This document shows positions 42,943 to 51,959 of a stretch of 64,000 bases of DNA, one piece after another. Under the pieces are notes generated by a model. That model saw only the letters and a program-made list of their open reading frames with translations. It had not been told where the DNA came from and did not search any database. The stretch covers positions 1 to 64,000 of the forward strand of contig JANLFK010000015.1 of NCBI GenBank assembly GCA_024655945.1. Direction: 5' to 3'. Position numbers and translations under genes: made by a program. The DNA comes from a candidate division KSB1 bacterium (GTDB lineage Bacteria > Zhuqueibacterota > Zhuqueibacteria > JANLFK01 > Oleimicrobiaceae). Numbering within the stretch: position 1 is the first letter of the stretch; each line of letters opens with the position of its first letter.

Positions 42943-43440
42943 TCACTCCACCTCTTGGTCGAACAGCGGGTCGTCCTCGAGGAGGGAGTCATCATCATCG
43001 GCGGCGTCACGACCGAGGGCGAGGGAGAGAAACTTGGGCTCTCGCACCAAAATGCGCCGCACGATGCGCAGCAGGTCGCCCTTGTCCAACTTCTCCAGCT
43101 CGTCCATGGACTCCCCCACGTCCAGGAAGCTCTCCCCATCGTTGATCCAGGAGTACAGAAGCGCCAATGCATGATTGCAGATGCCACCGCGGTGGGAGCA
43201 GGTGCAGGAAGTGTAGATCTCCCGCCCCCGCACTTTGATCTCCACGATGTTGACCATCGCGAATTCGCGCACCTGACCGATGAGCGTGTTGCGAAAGACC
43301 GTCGCGCCGCTCACGAAGCCATTGGCGTAAAACTCCCAGCCGCGGCCGCCCGTGCACTCCTGGTCCAATTGGGCGATCTGCTCAGGCGTGATGCTGAGAA
43401 GCTCGGCAGCGATTGGATACTTTGCAGATTGCCTCAACAT
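42943..43440 (-). CDS. SWIM zinc-finger protein
   Basis: A 165-residue protein with a SWIM motif, CxCxnCxH, visible as SCTCSHRGGICNHALALLY. SWIM domains bind DNA or protein, often at the N-terminus of SNF2-type helicases; here it stands alone. The C-terminus is very acidic (DAADDDDSLLEDDPLFDQE). ATG 43440 is preferred over the GTG at 43503 that overlaps the protease gene, but neither has a clear ribosome site. It lies downstream of the M48 protease. Confidence 0.7.
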   Translation of the reverse strand: MLRQSAKYPIAAELLSITPEQIAQLDQECTGGRGWEFYANGFVSGATVFRNTLIGQVREFAMVNIVEIKVRGREIYTSCTCSHRGGICNHALALLYSWINDGESFLDVGESMDELEKLDKGDLLRIVRRILVREPKFLSLALGRDAADDDDSLLEDDPLFDQEVE

Positions 43441-43477
43441 CTTCGGTCCATGCGCCTTGTGGTTCAAACCAAGATCG

Positions 43478-44617
43478 CTACGCCCGTCCTGCCTCCGGAA
43501 CACTCGGCAGCGTCTCCCCGCGCTCCGGTACCGCTTGCCGTGTGGCCATCTTCAGTCTACGCCGCAAGCTCGGATGGCTGGAGAAGAGGAACTCCACCGC
43601 CGGATGCGGGTCCGGATCGGACATGTTCATCACCCCCAGTCGCGCCAGGGCCGATCGGAAAGCCTCGCTCGAGCCCTGTTGCAAGGCGAACTGGTCGGCC
43701 TCCGCCTCAAAGCGCCGCGAGAGCGTATGCAGCGCAGGCGCGGTGAGCACCTGGTAGGCCGCGAAAAGGCAAATCAACAGCGGCAAGGAGGCAAAGCCAT
43801 GCGGCGAGCCGGCGACCCTGGTCACCAGGCAGCCATAGAGCAACGCGCTGGCCCCCAGCCCCATGGTCACCTGAGCTGCAGTTGCGGCCAGCATCTTCCA
43901 CAGGTGGCCGTGCACGTGATGGCCGAGCTCGTGGGCCACCACGCTCTCGATCTCCGCCGGTGTAAAGTGGTCAAGCAACGTGTCGCTGACCACGATGCGC
44001 CGCGTTCGCCCCATGCCCACCAGTGCCGCATTCGCCTTTCGCGACTTCTTGCTGAGGTCAAACCGCAACACCTCACTCACGCGCACGCCCAACGGTGAAG
44101 CCAGGCGGGATAGCCGCTCTTGCAGCTCCTGATCACCGATGGGCTGGAAGCGGTGAAAGAGCGGCAAGATTAGGCGCGGCCCAACCACGGTAAGCACGAC
44201 GCTTATCGCCACCATTGCCGCCGCATACGGGGCCCACCAGGCAGTGGGCAACGTACGAAAAAGGTAAAAGAACAAGAACAACGCGGGCGCCCCTACCATC
44301 GCCGCAATCGCTACACCCTTTGCCTGCTCAAGCAACCACTGAGCGAAGCCCTGCGTACACAGGCCGTGGCGCCGCTCAAGGAAAAAGTCCCGCCACACCT
44401 CTAAGGGAGAGACGGCCACGAGCTGCGCGGACCCTACCAGGCATGCGAAAAGGAGGAAGGACAGATAGGGGTGAGCACACGCTGCGGTCGCCACTCCTTC
44501 CAGACGGACGGTCAGACCGCTGAGCACCGACCCCAGCAGGACGGCCCATGAGAGCACCGTCTCCGCAATCCCTAAGAGCAACTTGTTCCGTTGGTAGCGG
44601 GCTGCCTCACTGTCCAC
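43478..44617 (-). CDS. M48 family metalloprotease (Ste24/CAAX protease 1-like)
   Basis: An integral membrane zinc protease of 379 residues. It has TM segments before and after the zinc site VAHELGHHVHGH; the third ligand is the Glu in SRRFEAEADQFAL. The family cleaves membrane proteins or prenylated substrates; bacterial members act in membrane-protein quality control. I chose GTG 44617, five bases after GAGGAGG and downstream of a predicted promoter. The long frame to 44698 would cross that promoter. The SWIM gene follows. Confidence 0.85.
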   Translation of the reverse strand: MDSEAARYQRNKLLLGIAETVLSWAVLLGSVLSGLTVRLEGVATAACAHPYLSFLLFACLVGSAQLVAVSPLEVWRDFFLERRHGLCTQGFAQWLLEQAKGVAIAAMVGAPALFLFFYLFRTLPTAWWAPYAAAMVAISVVLTVVGPRLILPLFHRFQPIGDQELQERLSRLASPLGVRVSEVLRFDLSKKSRKANAALVGMGRTRRIVVSDTLLDHFTPAEIESVVAHELGHHVHGHLWKMLAATAAQVTMGLGASALLYGCLVTRVAGSPHGFASLPLLICLFAAYQVLTAPALHTLSRRFEAEADQFALQQGSSEAFRSALARLGVMNMSDPDPHPAVEFLFSSHPSLRRRLKMATRQAVPERGETLPSVPEAGRA

Positions 44618-44662
44618 GGCCACCTCCTCACCGTCCCGCCGCACCTTCCTTCCCTCAGCTCT

Positions 44663-44691
44663 AATGTACGAATTTCTTGCCACTTTTTCAA
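44663..44691 (-). promoter_or_regulatory. Predicted promoter of the M48 protease gene
   Basis: TTGAAA (44686-44691), 17 bp, TACATT (44663-44668) on the minus strand, 46 bp before GTG 44617. It supports the shorter start. Confidence 0.65.
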
Positions 44692-44753
44692 GAGACAATT
44701 GCGACCATCGCCCCGCTTACCGCCCTCTCGCCACTTCCTGCTGGCGAGCAAGC

Positions 44754-46820
44754 TCACCTCGCCTTCACCACCTTCTGCACGCGCCACCTATCCCCGGCCT
44801 CCACCCGGCAGAAGTAGACGCCTGACGGCAGCGCCCTTCCCGCGTCATCATTGCCATGCCAGGTGAAGCGATGCACTCTCGCCGGTAGCGGGCGCCCGTC
44901 CACCACCGTCGCCACTCGTCGCCCGACAAGGTCGTAGATGCTCACGGAAACAACCGCGGGCTCGGGGAGCTCAATCTGGATCGTCACATATCTCCGATCT
45001 CCTGCTGGAAACGGATTCGGATACAGGGCACGCAGTTGAAAACTCACCGGCACCAGTGGCGATGGTGGCGCCGAGGAATCCCCTGGCAGATGAACCAGGC
45101 GCAGAGCGGAGTCGCCTGGCAGCAGATAGAAAAGGTTCTGCGGAGCCCCTTGTGGGTGCACAAAGACCTTGCCGCGCACATCCTGAGCGGCAAAGTACAA
45201 GAAGAGCGTATCGCCCTCCCCCGGACGAGGCAGTTCGGCGAAAAAGTGATGCTCTTTTTCCGCCGGCACCATGTACACCAGCTGGTCGGCTGCTGCCGCA
45301 TGGCGGCCCCAGAGCACGGCCACGCCATCGGACACAATAGGCGGCTCGCCAGCCACGGCCAGGCGCACCTCCACCGTGTCGCCTGACCGAGAAGCAACCC
45401 ATGGCCGTGGCGTGAAAGCCGGGCCGTAGTAGAGAAGGGCCTTCCAGGCGTCGACCAAACCCCAGCCATAGTCGTTGTCCGGGCTCTGCGCACGATCGGC
45501 CGTCCTCCTGAGCGCCTCGACGACTTGCATGGGCGTCAGGTATGGGTGAGCATCCAACATCAGCGCCACCACTCCTGAGAGCAGCGGACAGGAAAAGGAG
45601 GTACCGCTGCCTATGCGAAAGTCCGTGGCGTGCACCGGGCCGGCCATGTACACCCCCACCCCCATGGCCACCACGTCCGGCTTGGTGCGCCCGTCGGCAG
45701 TAGGACCCCGCGAACTGAACGAGGCCAAGACCCCGCTGCTGTTCACGGCCCCTACTGCGATCACGCTATCCCCGTCGGCCGGGGCGATAATGTAGCGCCA
45801 GGCACTATTGCCCTCGTTGCCCGCGCTGTTGACCACCACCACCCCCTTACCCACGGCAATGTCGGCGGCGCGAGTAGTCACCGCGGTGTTGCCGTCCATG
45901 TCCTGGTAGGTGTACCAATCAAGATAACCCAGGGAGCTGGAGACCACATCAGCCCCCATGGCCTCCAGCCACTCGATGCCCGCCACCCAAAAGTCCTCCT
46001 CGATGGCCGTCTCGCTGGGCACATACTCTGTCTTGGCCAGCAGGTACTCGGCACCGAAGGCGGGTCCGATGAGCCGTCCAGGGCTGAAACCGCCTATGAC
46101 CGACAGCGTCCCGGTACCATGTTGGTCTTGGTTGGCGGCGTCTTGCCCTTCCTGGTTCTGGGTCACGCTGTCGCCGTTGATGAAATCGAACTCCGCCACC
46201 ACGCGCAGGCGCTGAAAGGCCTCGTTGAGCTGGTGGCGAAAGCCGGTGTCCAACATGCCGATGCGCACCCCCGTGCCGTCGATGCCCAGGTCATGCACCT
46301 CAGGCACGCGCACCAGCCTGTTCTGCTCGTAGGAAGGGCCGTAATCCAGGGTGTGCTCCAGGCCTTTGCCCAGTCGGGGCTGTTCTGCGAGCGGCGCAGG
46401 CTCTGGCCTCGCCAACCGCACAGCCACCGGCTGCACCGCTCTCACGAAAGGCAGGCCGCGCACCGTCGCCAGCTGCGCCGTGTCCACCGCGGCACTCACC
46501 GCGTTCAGCCACCGCGAACTCACCAGCGGCTCAACTGCTAATGCGCGGAGCCTTTGCACATAGGGCTCGTAGACCTGGAGGTCCCTCTCATCGACAAGCG
46601 CCTGGGCTGGCAGCACCTTGGCCCGCCGCTCGAGCGCCCGCGGCGAAAGATGCTGCGATGCCGCGCCCGATTTCATCAGGGCCTCCGACTCCGACACAGG
46701 ACCCTTGTCGACAAAAAAGATCCAATACCGCTGGCCCCCCGCGCGCCCGGGCATGGCACTGTCCAGGGGACCGAAAAGCGACAGCAAACCTGCGACGATT
46801 AGTCCAAGGCGGCGCGTCAT
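44754..46820 (-). CDS. Secreted subtilisin-like (S8) serine protease with C-terminal sorting domain
   Basis: A 688-residue exported protease. After the signal peptide and a propeptide-like region (residues ~25-140), the triad residues are seen in IGMLDTGF (Asp), DQHGTGTLSVIG (His) and GTSFSCPLLSG (Ser), with SAGNEGNSA giving the oxyanion-hole Asn. The last 90 residues form a FlgD-like/type-A sorting domain (LYPNPFPAGDRRYV, YDLVGRRVATVV, GVYFCRVEA). Its ATG directly follows the stop of the cyclophilin gene. It is likely surface-bound or released. Confidence 0.9.
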   Translation of the reverse strand: MTRRLGLIVAGLLSLFGPLDSAMPGRAGGQRYWIFFVDKGPVSESEALMKSGAASQHLSPRALERRAKVLPAQALVDERDLQVYEPYVQRLRALAVEPLVSSRWLNAVSAAVDTAQLATVRGLPFVRAVQPVAVRLARPEPAPLAEQPRLGKGLEHTLDYGPSYEQNRLVRVPEVHDLGIDGTGVRIGMLDTGFRHQLNEAFQRLRVVAEFDFINGDSVTQNQEGQDAANQDQHGTGTLSVIGGFSPGRLIGPAFGAEYLLAKTEYVPSETAIEEDFWVAGIEWLEAMGADVVSSSLGYLDWYTYQDMDGNTAVTTRAADIAVGKGVVVVNSAGNEGNSAWRYIIAPADGDSVIAVGAVNSSGVLASFSSRGPTADGRTKPDVVAMGVGVYMAGPVHATDFRIGSGTSFSCPLLSGVVALMLDAHPYLTPMQVVEALRRTADRAQSPDNDYGWGLVDAWKALLYYGPAFTPRPWVASRSGDTVEVRLAVAGEPPIVSDGVAVLWGRHAAAADQLVYMVPAEKEHHFFAELPRPGEGDTLFLYFAAQDVRGKVFVHPQGAPQNLFYLLPGDSALRLVHLPGDSSAPPSPLVPVSFQLRALYPNPFPAGDRRYVTIQIELPEPAVVSVSIYDLVGRRVATVVDGRPLPARVHRFTWHGNDDAGRALPSGVYFCRVEAGDRWRVQKVVKAR

Positions 46821-47477
46821 CTACCGCTGCTCCATGTGGATCTCTTGGATGAAGAGCGGCGTCTTGGGCACCGCAAGCTGAGGATTGACTTGCACCGTCT
46901 CCAAGGCGTTGATCTTGTCCAACACCTCCATCCCCTGGATCACCCTGCCAAACACAGTGTACTGGCCGTCAAGGAAGGCAGTCCGTTGCCGTGACAGGCA
47001 GATGAAGAACTGACTCCCGGCGCTGTTCGGGTCTGGGGTGCGCGCCATGGAAAGGATGCCCTTGTCGTGCGGCACGTCGTTGAACTCGGCAGGCAAGGTG
47101 TAGCCCGGATTGCCGGTGCCATCGTTCTGTGGATCTGCGTCCCGAGAAAGGATGTCGCCTCCCTGTACCACAAAGTCCTTGATCAGCCGATGGAACTTGG
47201 TGCAGTTGTAGAAGCCGGCGTTCACCAGTCGTTTGAAGGCCGCGCAGTGCACAGGAGCCTTGTCCGGGAAAAACTCGATGACCATCGTACCCAAATTGGT
47301 GGTCATCACCGCCACTTCGTTGGCATTTAGCTGTTCAAGGGGCATTGCCTTCACCTTCTCTTTGAGTGCCTCGATCTGTTCTGCTGTCAGGGTCGGACAC
47401 TCCTTGGCCTTCTTGGACGTGCAGGACGCCACTGCCAGCGCAGCAATGAGCGCGATGAGCATGAGTCGGGGGTACAT
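46821..47477 (-). CDS. Cyclophilin-type peptidyl-prolyl isomerase lipoprotein
   Basis: A 218-residue lipoprotein (LAVASCTSKK) with a complete cyclophilin domain: IEFFPDKAPVHCAAFKRL, KFHRLIKDFVVQGGD with the catalytic Arg-equivalent set, and GSQFFICLSRQ. It would catalyse proline isomerisation while proteins fold in the periplasm or at the outer membrane. ATG 47477 follows GAGGAGG. It is immediately upstream of the S8 protease (no spacer), consistent with helping exported proteins fold. Confidence 0.9.
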   Translation of the reverse strand: MYPRLMLIALIAALAVASCTSKKAKECPTLTAEQIEALKEKVKAMPLEQLNANEVAVMTTNLGTMVIEFFPDKAPVHCAAFKRLVNAGFYNCTKFHRLIKDFVVQGGDILSRDADPQNDGTGNPGYTLPAEFNDVPHDKGILSMARTPDPNSAGSQFFICLSRQRTAFLDGQYTVFGRVIQGMEVLDKINALETVQVNPQLAVPKTPLFIQEIHMEQR

Positions 47478-47541
47478 AGCGGGTCCTCCTCGGGAAAAGT
47501 TCGCTCCTCGCATGCCACCTTCTGTCTGTCTGACGGCTGTC

Positions 47542-47570
47542 AAGTTACCAAAATGCTCCGTCAAAATCAA
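47542..47570 (-). promoter_or_regulatory. Predicted promoter of the cyclophilin-protease operon
   Basis: TTGATT (47565-47570), 17 bp, TAACTT (47542-47547), minus strand. It is back to back with the plus-strand promoter of the 5'-nucleotidase gene. Confidence 0.55.
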
Positions 47571-47610
47571 GCCCAAACACGACGCGACCCCCGCGCCGCA
47601 CACTTTTCGG

Positions 47611-47639
47611 TTGCAAATGTAAGCGGAGTTTTCTATCTT
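47611..47639 (+). promoter_or_regulatory. Predicted promoter of the 5'-nucleotidase operon
   Basis: TTGCAA (47611-47616), 17 bp, TATCTT (47634-47639). The ATG lies about 65 bp downstream. Confidence 0.6.
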
Positions 47640-47703
47640 GGTGTGACCTCACCGAAGCAAATGGTTGCTGCACACGTCTTCAACTGAGGAAAGGACGAGT
47701 TTG

Positions 47704-49206
47704 ATGAGCACACGCAGGTGGCTGGTCTTTGCGCTGTCCGCTCTGACACTCACCTCCGCTGGTGCACAAGCGCCCCCGGCGGAGCTTGTCATCCTGCACA
47801 CCAACGACATGCACGCGCAGTTCCTGCCCTCCTCGCCGGAGCAGGGCCGCACCAAGGTAGGCGGCATGGTGGCATTGGACTACTTCGTGCAGAAGGCGCG
47901 GAGTGAAGGGAAACCGACCCTCTTGCTGGATGCTGGCGACTATATGACCGGTACTCCTCTGGCAAGCATGGAGGCCCACGGTGCGCGCGGCGGCGGATTC
48001 GTGGAGATGATGAACCTCGTCGGCTACAACGCCGCCGCCTTAGGCAACCACGAGTTCGACAACGGCCAGGACAATCTCAAGAAGCTCATCGCCCTTGCCG
48101 ACTTTGACGTGCTGTGCGCCAACCTCTGGCGCGGCGATTCGCTTTTCGCCCTGCTTCCCTACAAGGTCTACCAGGTGGGCTCTCTGCGGGTAGGCGTCAT
48201 TGGCCTCATTCTGGAGAAACTTTTTGACGAAGTGGCACGGCGACAGGTGGAGGGACTGCGCGTGGAATCGGTCGTGCAGGCAGCGCAGCGAGCCATTGAC
48301 GAGCTGGACCCAGTGACCGACCTCATCATCCTTCTCACGCACCAGGGCGACTATGAGGATCGCGCCTTAGCCAGCGCCATTCGCGGCGCGGATGTCATCA
48401 TTGGCGGCCACAGCCACACGCGCATCCCCAATCCCCAGAAAGTTAACGGCGTCATCGTGGCGCAGACGGGCTCGAACCTGCAGAGTTTGGGTCGCCTCGA
48501 CCTGCAAGTAGCCGCCGACTCGGTGGTGAGTTTCCGCGGGTCACTCATCCCCCTCCTGGTCGATAGCGTGCGCACGCCCAATTTGCGCATGGCGGAGCTG
48601 GTCGAGGGCTATCAGAAGCGCATCGACGAGGGTTACGGGCAAGTGATAGGCCGCCTTCTCACCGACTGGCGTGGGTCCCGGTACGGCGAAAGCAACGTGG
48701 GCAACTTTGTCGCCGACGTGATGCGCAAGGCAGTAGACGCCGATTTTGCCACCATCAACAGCGGCGGCATTCGCAAGAGCATCAAGGCGGGCCCGCTGCG
48801 CAAACTGGACATTGTCGAGCTCCTCCCCTTTGCCAACACCCTGGTGACCTTCGAGTGCACAGGCAAGGAGCTCCTCACCTTCTTGGAGTTCAACGCCAGA
48901 AACGTCGCCTGGCGACGCGGCGGCCTCATGCAGGTGTCAGGCCTCACCTGCGCTTACCAGGTGGCCGATAGCGTGGTGCGCGTGGTGAGCGCCTCAGTAG
49001 GCGGCAAGCCGATCAATCCTCGGGCCACCTACCGCGGCGTCACTGTGGACTTTGTGATCTACGGTCAGGCCGGAAGGTACATGGGCTTCGAGCCGAGGAA
49101 CCCGCAGAACACGGGCCTCGTGCTGTCCGAGGTAGTCATCGACTACATCAAGAAGCACCCGCGCGTCTCTTCCAAGGTCGAAGGGCGCATCAGAAGAGTG
49201 GGTTAG
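47704..49206 (+). CDS. Exported 5'-nucleotidase/2',3'-cyclic phosphodiesterase family protein
   Basis: A 500-residue periplasmic enzyme with a signal peptide (LVFALSALTLTSAGAQ). The metallophosphatase domain has LHTNDMHAQF, LDAGDYMTGTPL, GNHEFDNGQ, LTHQGDYEDR and GGHSHTRI, which together bind two metal ions. The substrate-binding 5'-nucleotidase C-terminal domain has INSGGIRKSIKAG and LLPFANTLVTFE. It would release nucleosides or other groups from nucleotides outside the inner membrane. ATG 47704 follows GGAAAGGAC. A transporter and a P-loop protein follow, suggesting a salvage unit. Confidence 0.9.
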   Translation: MSTRRWLVFALSALTLTSAGAQAPPAELVILHTNDMHAQFLPSSPEQGRTKVGGMVALDYFVQKARSEGKPTLLLDAGDYMTGTPLASMEAHGARGGGFVEMMNLVGYNAAALGNHEFDNGQDNLKKLIALADFDVLCANLWRGDSLFALLPYKVYQVGSLRVGVIGLILEKLFDEVARRQVEGLRVESVVQAAQRAIDELDPVTDLIILLTHQGDYEDRALASAIRGADVIIGGHSHTRIPNPQKVNGVIVAQTGSNLQSLGRLDLQVAADSVVSFRGSLIPLLVDSVRTPNLRMAELVEGYQKRIDEGYGQVIGRLLTDWRGSRYGESNVGNFVADVMRKAVDADFATINSGGIRKSIKAGPLRKLDIVELLPFANTLVTFECTGKELLTFLEFNARNVAWRRGGLMQVSGLTCAYQVADSVVRVVSASVGGKPINPRATYRGVTVDFVIYGQAGRYMGFEPRNPQNTGLVLSEVVIDYIKKHPRVSSKVEGRIRRVG

Positions 49207-49276
49207 GGCGTTTCCGGTCAGAAACTTGCGTTTGCGGAGATTCTGCAGAGCAGAAGCGGAAAGGAGAGAGTGAGCG

Positions 49277-50584
49277 GTGACAGAGCAGAGACATGAGGAG
49301 GCACCCCGCCATTCCTGGGCGTTCCGGCGGCGACGCTTCGCCAACTGGTTCCCCTTGGGGCTGACCTACGCCACGTTCTACATGGGCCGCTACAACCTGT
49401 ACAATGCCAATCCGGAGCTGTGCAAGCAATTCAGCTGGAGTAATGAACAGATAGGCTGGATTATCACCGCCGGCTTCTGGACCTATGCCCTCAGCCTCAT
49501 CTTCAACGGCCCTCTGACCGACAAGATCGGCGGCAAGAAGGCGATGCTCATCGGCGCCGCCGGCACCCTGACCATGAACTTGGCCATCGGCCTGATGTTG
49601 GGCCTGTCCGGCTGGCCTTTCAAAGTGCTCATCACCATGGCCATGCTCTTTGCCGTCAATAGCTACTTCCAGAGCTTCGGCGCCATCTCCATCGTCAAGG
49701 TGAATGCCCACTGGTTTCATGTGCGCGAGCGCGGGGTGTTTGGCGCCATTTTCGGGGCGATGATTCAAGGGGGCTACTACCTGGCCTATGGCGTGGGTGG
49801 GTTCATCTTGGTGCATTTGCCCCTGCAGTATGTGTTTCTCATCCCATCGGCGGCGATTGCCTTCATGGCGCTCATCGACCTTTTCGCTCTCAAGGACACA
49901 CCCCAGGAGGCCGGGTTCCCGGAGCTGGAGACGCACGACGCCTCCTTTGGCGACGACGCGCCGGTGGACTGGGGCTTCATCGTCAAGAAGATTTTCACCA
50001 ACCCCATCCTCATCACTATCGCCTTGGCTGAGTTTTGCACCGGCTTTGTGCGCTCCGGCGTGCTCGCCTGGTGGACAAAGTACCTGGACAACGTGTTTCA
50101 GATAGGCAAAGACACGGCCATTTTCAGATTCGTCTCCACGGGCATCCCGCTGGCAGGAATTGCCGGCGGCTTTGTGAGCGGCTTCCTGTCGGACAAGGTG
50201 TTTGGTTCGCGACGACCGCCGGTGGCCTTCCTCTTCTACTGCGGGCAGGTGCTCTTCCTGTTTGTGCTGGCCCAAGCAGGCAGTCCCTGGGCAGCGGCAG
50301 TTCTGATTGTGACGGTCAACTTTTTCATCAACGGCGTGCACGGAATTTTGTCGGGCACCTCTTCCATGGACTTTGGCGGGCGAAAAGGGGCAGCCAGCGC
50401 CACCGGCATGCTGGACGGCTGCCAGTATCTGGCCGCCGGCTTCGTCGGGTTCGCCATGGGCAGGCTGCTGGACACCTTAGGTTGGGGCGCCTGGGCCTAC
50501 AGCATCATGGGCTTTGCCGTGATCGGCGCCTTCCTCATGACGCGCCTTTGGCGGGCAGTTCCGTCATCGGCCATCAAAGGGTAA
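49277..50584 (+). CDS. MFS transporter, organophosphate:phosphate antiporter-like (GlpT/UhpT)
   Basis: A 435-residue protein with 12 predicted TM helices. The opening FYMGRYNLYNANPEL and the following WSNEQIGWIITAGFWTYAL match the GlpT/UhpT/PgtP group, which exchange phosphorylated small molecules for phosphate. The loop GPLTDKIGGKKAM is the MFS signature. The start is GTG 49277 after GGAGAG. Which phosphate ester it carries is not evident; proximity to the 5'-nucleotidase suggests a nucleotide-, glycerol- or sugar-phosphate-related substrate. Confidence 0.8.
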   Translation: MTEQRHEEAPRHSWAFRRRRFANWFPLGLTYATFYMGRYNLYNANPELCKQFSWSNEQIGWIITAGFWTYALSLIFNGPLTDKIGGKKAMLIGAAGTLTMNLAIGLMLGLSGWPFKVLITMAMLFAVNSYFQSFGAISIVKVNAHWFHVRERGVFGAIFGAMIQGGYYLAYGVGGFILVHLPLQYVFLIPSAAIAFMALIDLFALKDTPQEAGFPELETHDASFGDDAPVDWGFIVKKIFTNPILITIALAEFCTGFVRSGVLAWWTKYLDNVFQIGKDTAIFRFVSTGIPLAGIAGGFVSGFLSDKVFGSRRPPVAFLFYCGQVLFLFVLAQAGSPWAAAVLIVTVNFFINGVHGILSGTSSMDFGGRKGAASATGMLDGCQYLAAGFVGFAMGRLLDTLGWGAWAYSIMGFAVIGAFLMTRLWRAVPSSAIKG

Positions 50585-50607
50585 AAGCAGCTTCAAGGAG
50601 GCTGAGC

Positions 50608-51348
50608 ATGAGCCAGGAGCACAGCGGAAAATCGACCTTCGACGTCATCGTCCTCATCGCCCGGCCGGCCGCTGGCAAGTCGGAGGTCATCGACTTCCTC
50701 AAGAAAGTGGACGTCAATGAGCGCATCCGCCGCTTCCACATTGGCCAGTTCGAGGAGATCGACGACTTCCCTTACGTCTGGGAGACCTTCGAGATCGACG
50801 ACATCCTGAGCCGCCACGGGCGCAAGCGGCTGTGGACCGATGAGCGCTACTACTTCACCGACGAGTGGGTGTGGAACCTGTTCATCGAACGCATCAACTT
50901 GGCCTACGCCAAGAAGTTGGCCAAAGACCCGGCCTACCACGAGCACACCACGGCCATTGTCGAGTTCGCGCGCGGGGGCAAGAATGGCTTCCGCGAGGCC
51001 TTTTCTTACCTCAGCGACGACATTCTGAAGCGCGCCGGGATTGTCTACATCAAGGTCTCCTACGAGGAATCGCTGCGCAAGAATCGCCTGCGCGCCCGGC
51101 CCGGCATGGAGGACTCGATCCTCTACCATTCGCTCCCGGACGAGAAGATGGAGTACTACTACAAGACCAACGACTGGGACGAATTGAGCGCCGCCGATCC
51201 GCATTTCATCACTATCAAGGGGCACCGGGTCCCGTACGCGGTGTTCGACAACGAGGCCGACCTGACCACCACGCACACCGAACTCTTAGGCCCTGCCCTT
51301 GAGCAGGTATTTGGCCACCTGTGGAAGCTGTGGGTCGCCTCGCGCTGA
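50608..51348 (+). CDS. P-loop NTPase of unassigned function, probable kinase
   Basis: A 246-residue soluble protein starting after AAGGAGG. VLIARPAAGKSEVIDFL near residue 20 is a Walker A variant in which Ala replaces the first Gly. Later segments have DDILSRHGRKRLWTDE and IVYIKVSYEESLRKNRLRA, the latter resembling a LID with several Arg residues, as in nucleoside or nucleotide kinases. No exact family comes to mind. It follows the transporter gene by 23 bp, and a kinase acting on a nucleoside or sugar imported or released by its neighbours is a reasonable guess. Confidence 0.65.
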   Translation: MSQEHSGKSTFDVIVLIARPAAGKSEVIDFLKKVDVNERIRRFHIGQFEEIDDFPYVWETFEIDDILSRHGRKRLWTDERYYFTDEWVWNLFIERINLAYAKKLAKDPAYHEHTTAIVEFARGGKNGFREAFSYLSDDILKRAGIVYIKVSYEESLRKNRLRARPGMEDSILYHSLPDEKMEYYYKTNDWDELSAADPHFITIKGHRVPYAVFDNEADLTTTHTELLGPALEQVFGHLWKLWVASR

Positions 51349-51552
51349 GGCTGATCCGCCCAAGTAGCTGGTACTCAGCGGGCAGTGTTGCAAAACAGGC
51401 GATGGAGGCGTGACCCCCAGGCGAGTGTTCAGCCAAGGACGGCGGCGTGCCTCCCACCGCCGAGTGGCAGTCTCAAGTCCCTCGCACCCCCTTCCGACGG
51501 GGAAGGCCCGCAGGTGTTCCCCCGACCGGCGACGCGTGTCCGTGGGGGGAGA

Positions 51553-51587
51553 CAAGAAAAAGGCCGCCAAAGCTGAGAAGGGCGGCC
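51553..51587 (-). terminator. Rho-independent terminator after groES
   Basis: Read on the minus strand: GGCCGCC (51587-51581), 12-nt loop, GGCGGCC (51568-51562), then TTTTTCTT. It follows the groES stop by about 35 bp and is the clearest intrinsic terminator in the window. Confidence 0.75.
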
Positions 51588-51622
51588 GCGCGAATGCCCA
51601 CGTATCGGCTCCGGCAGTCCTC

Positions 51623-51904
51623 CTACAGAACCGCCAGAATCTCGTCCTCGGTGAGGAAAAGGTACTCTTCGCCCTCAATAGTCCACTCGTTTCCGGCCCA
51701 TTTGGCAAATAGCACGGTGTCACCCACCTTGACGCTGGGCGGAATGCGCTTGCCTTGCTTGTCGATGCGCCCCGTGCCCACGGCAATGACCTTGCCGCGC
51801 TGCGGGCGTTCCTTGGCCGTGTCCGGCACCACGATGGGGCCGCGCTGCGCCGGCTCCTCTACTCGTTGCACGAGAATCTTGTCGCCTAAGGGTCGGAGCT
51901 TCAT
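51623..51904 (-). CDS. groES: Co-chaperonin GroES (Cpn10)
   Basis: A 93-residue GroES with KLRPLGDKILVQRVEEPAQ at the N-terminus, GPIVVPDTAKERPQRG as the mobile loop region, VKVGDTVLFAKWAG and EYLFLTEDEILAVL. It caps GroEL rings during folding. ATG 51904 gives the standard N-terminus; the longer open frame to 52369 is antisense to the MinD gene. groEL does not follow in the window. It lies 55 bp after the MinD-like gene and has its own terminator. Confidence 0.92.
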   Translation of the reverse strand: MKLRPLGDKILVQRVEEPAQRGPIVVPDTAKERPQRGKVIAVGTGRIDKQGKRIPPSVKVGDTVLFAKWAGNEWTIEGEEYLFLTEDEILAVL

Positions 51905-51959
51905 CAGATTTTCTCCACTTGGGGCTGCCTCGGCGCTCCAATGGCAGCCCGGTTTCGCT

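Noticed and set aside
44727-44748. CTCGCC/GGCGAG hairpin after the S8 protease gene as terminator
   Set aside because: Only six base pairs and no T tract; common by chance in GC-rich DNA.
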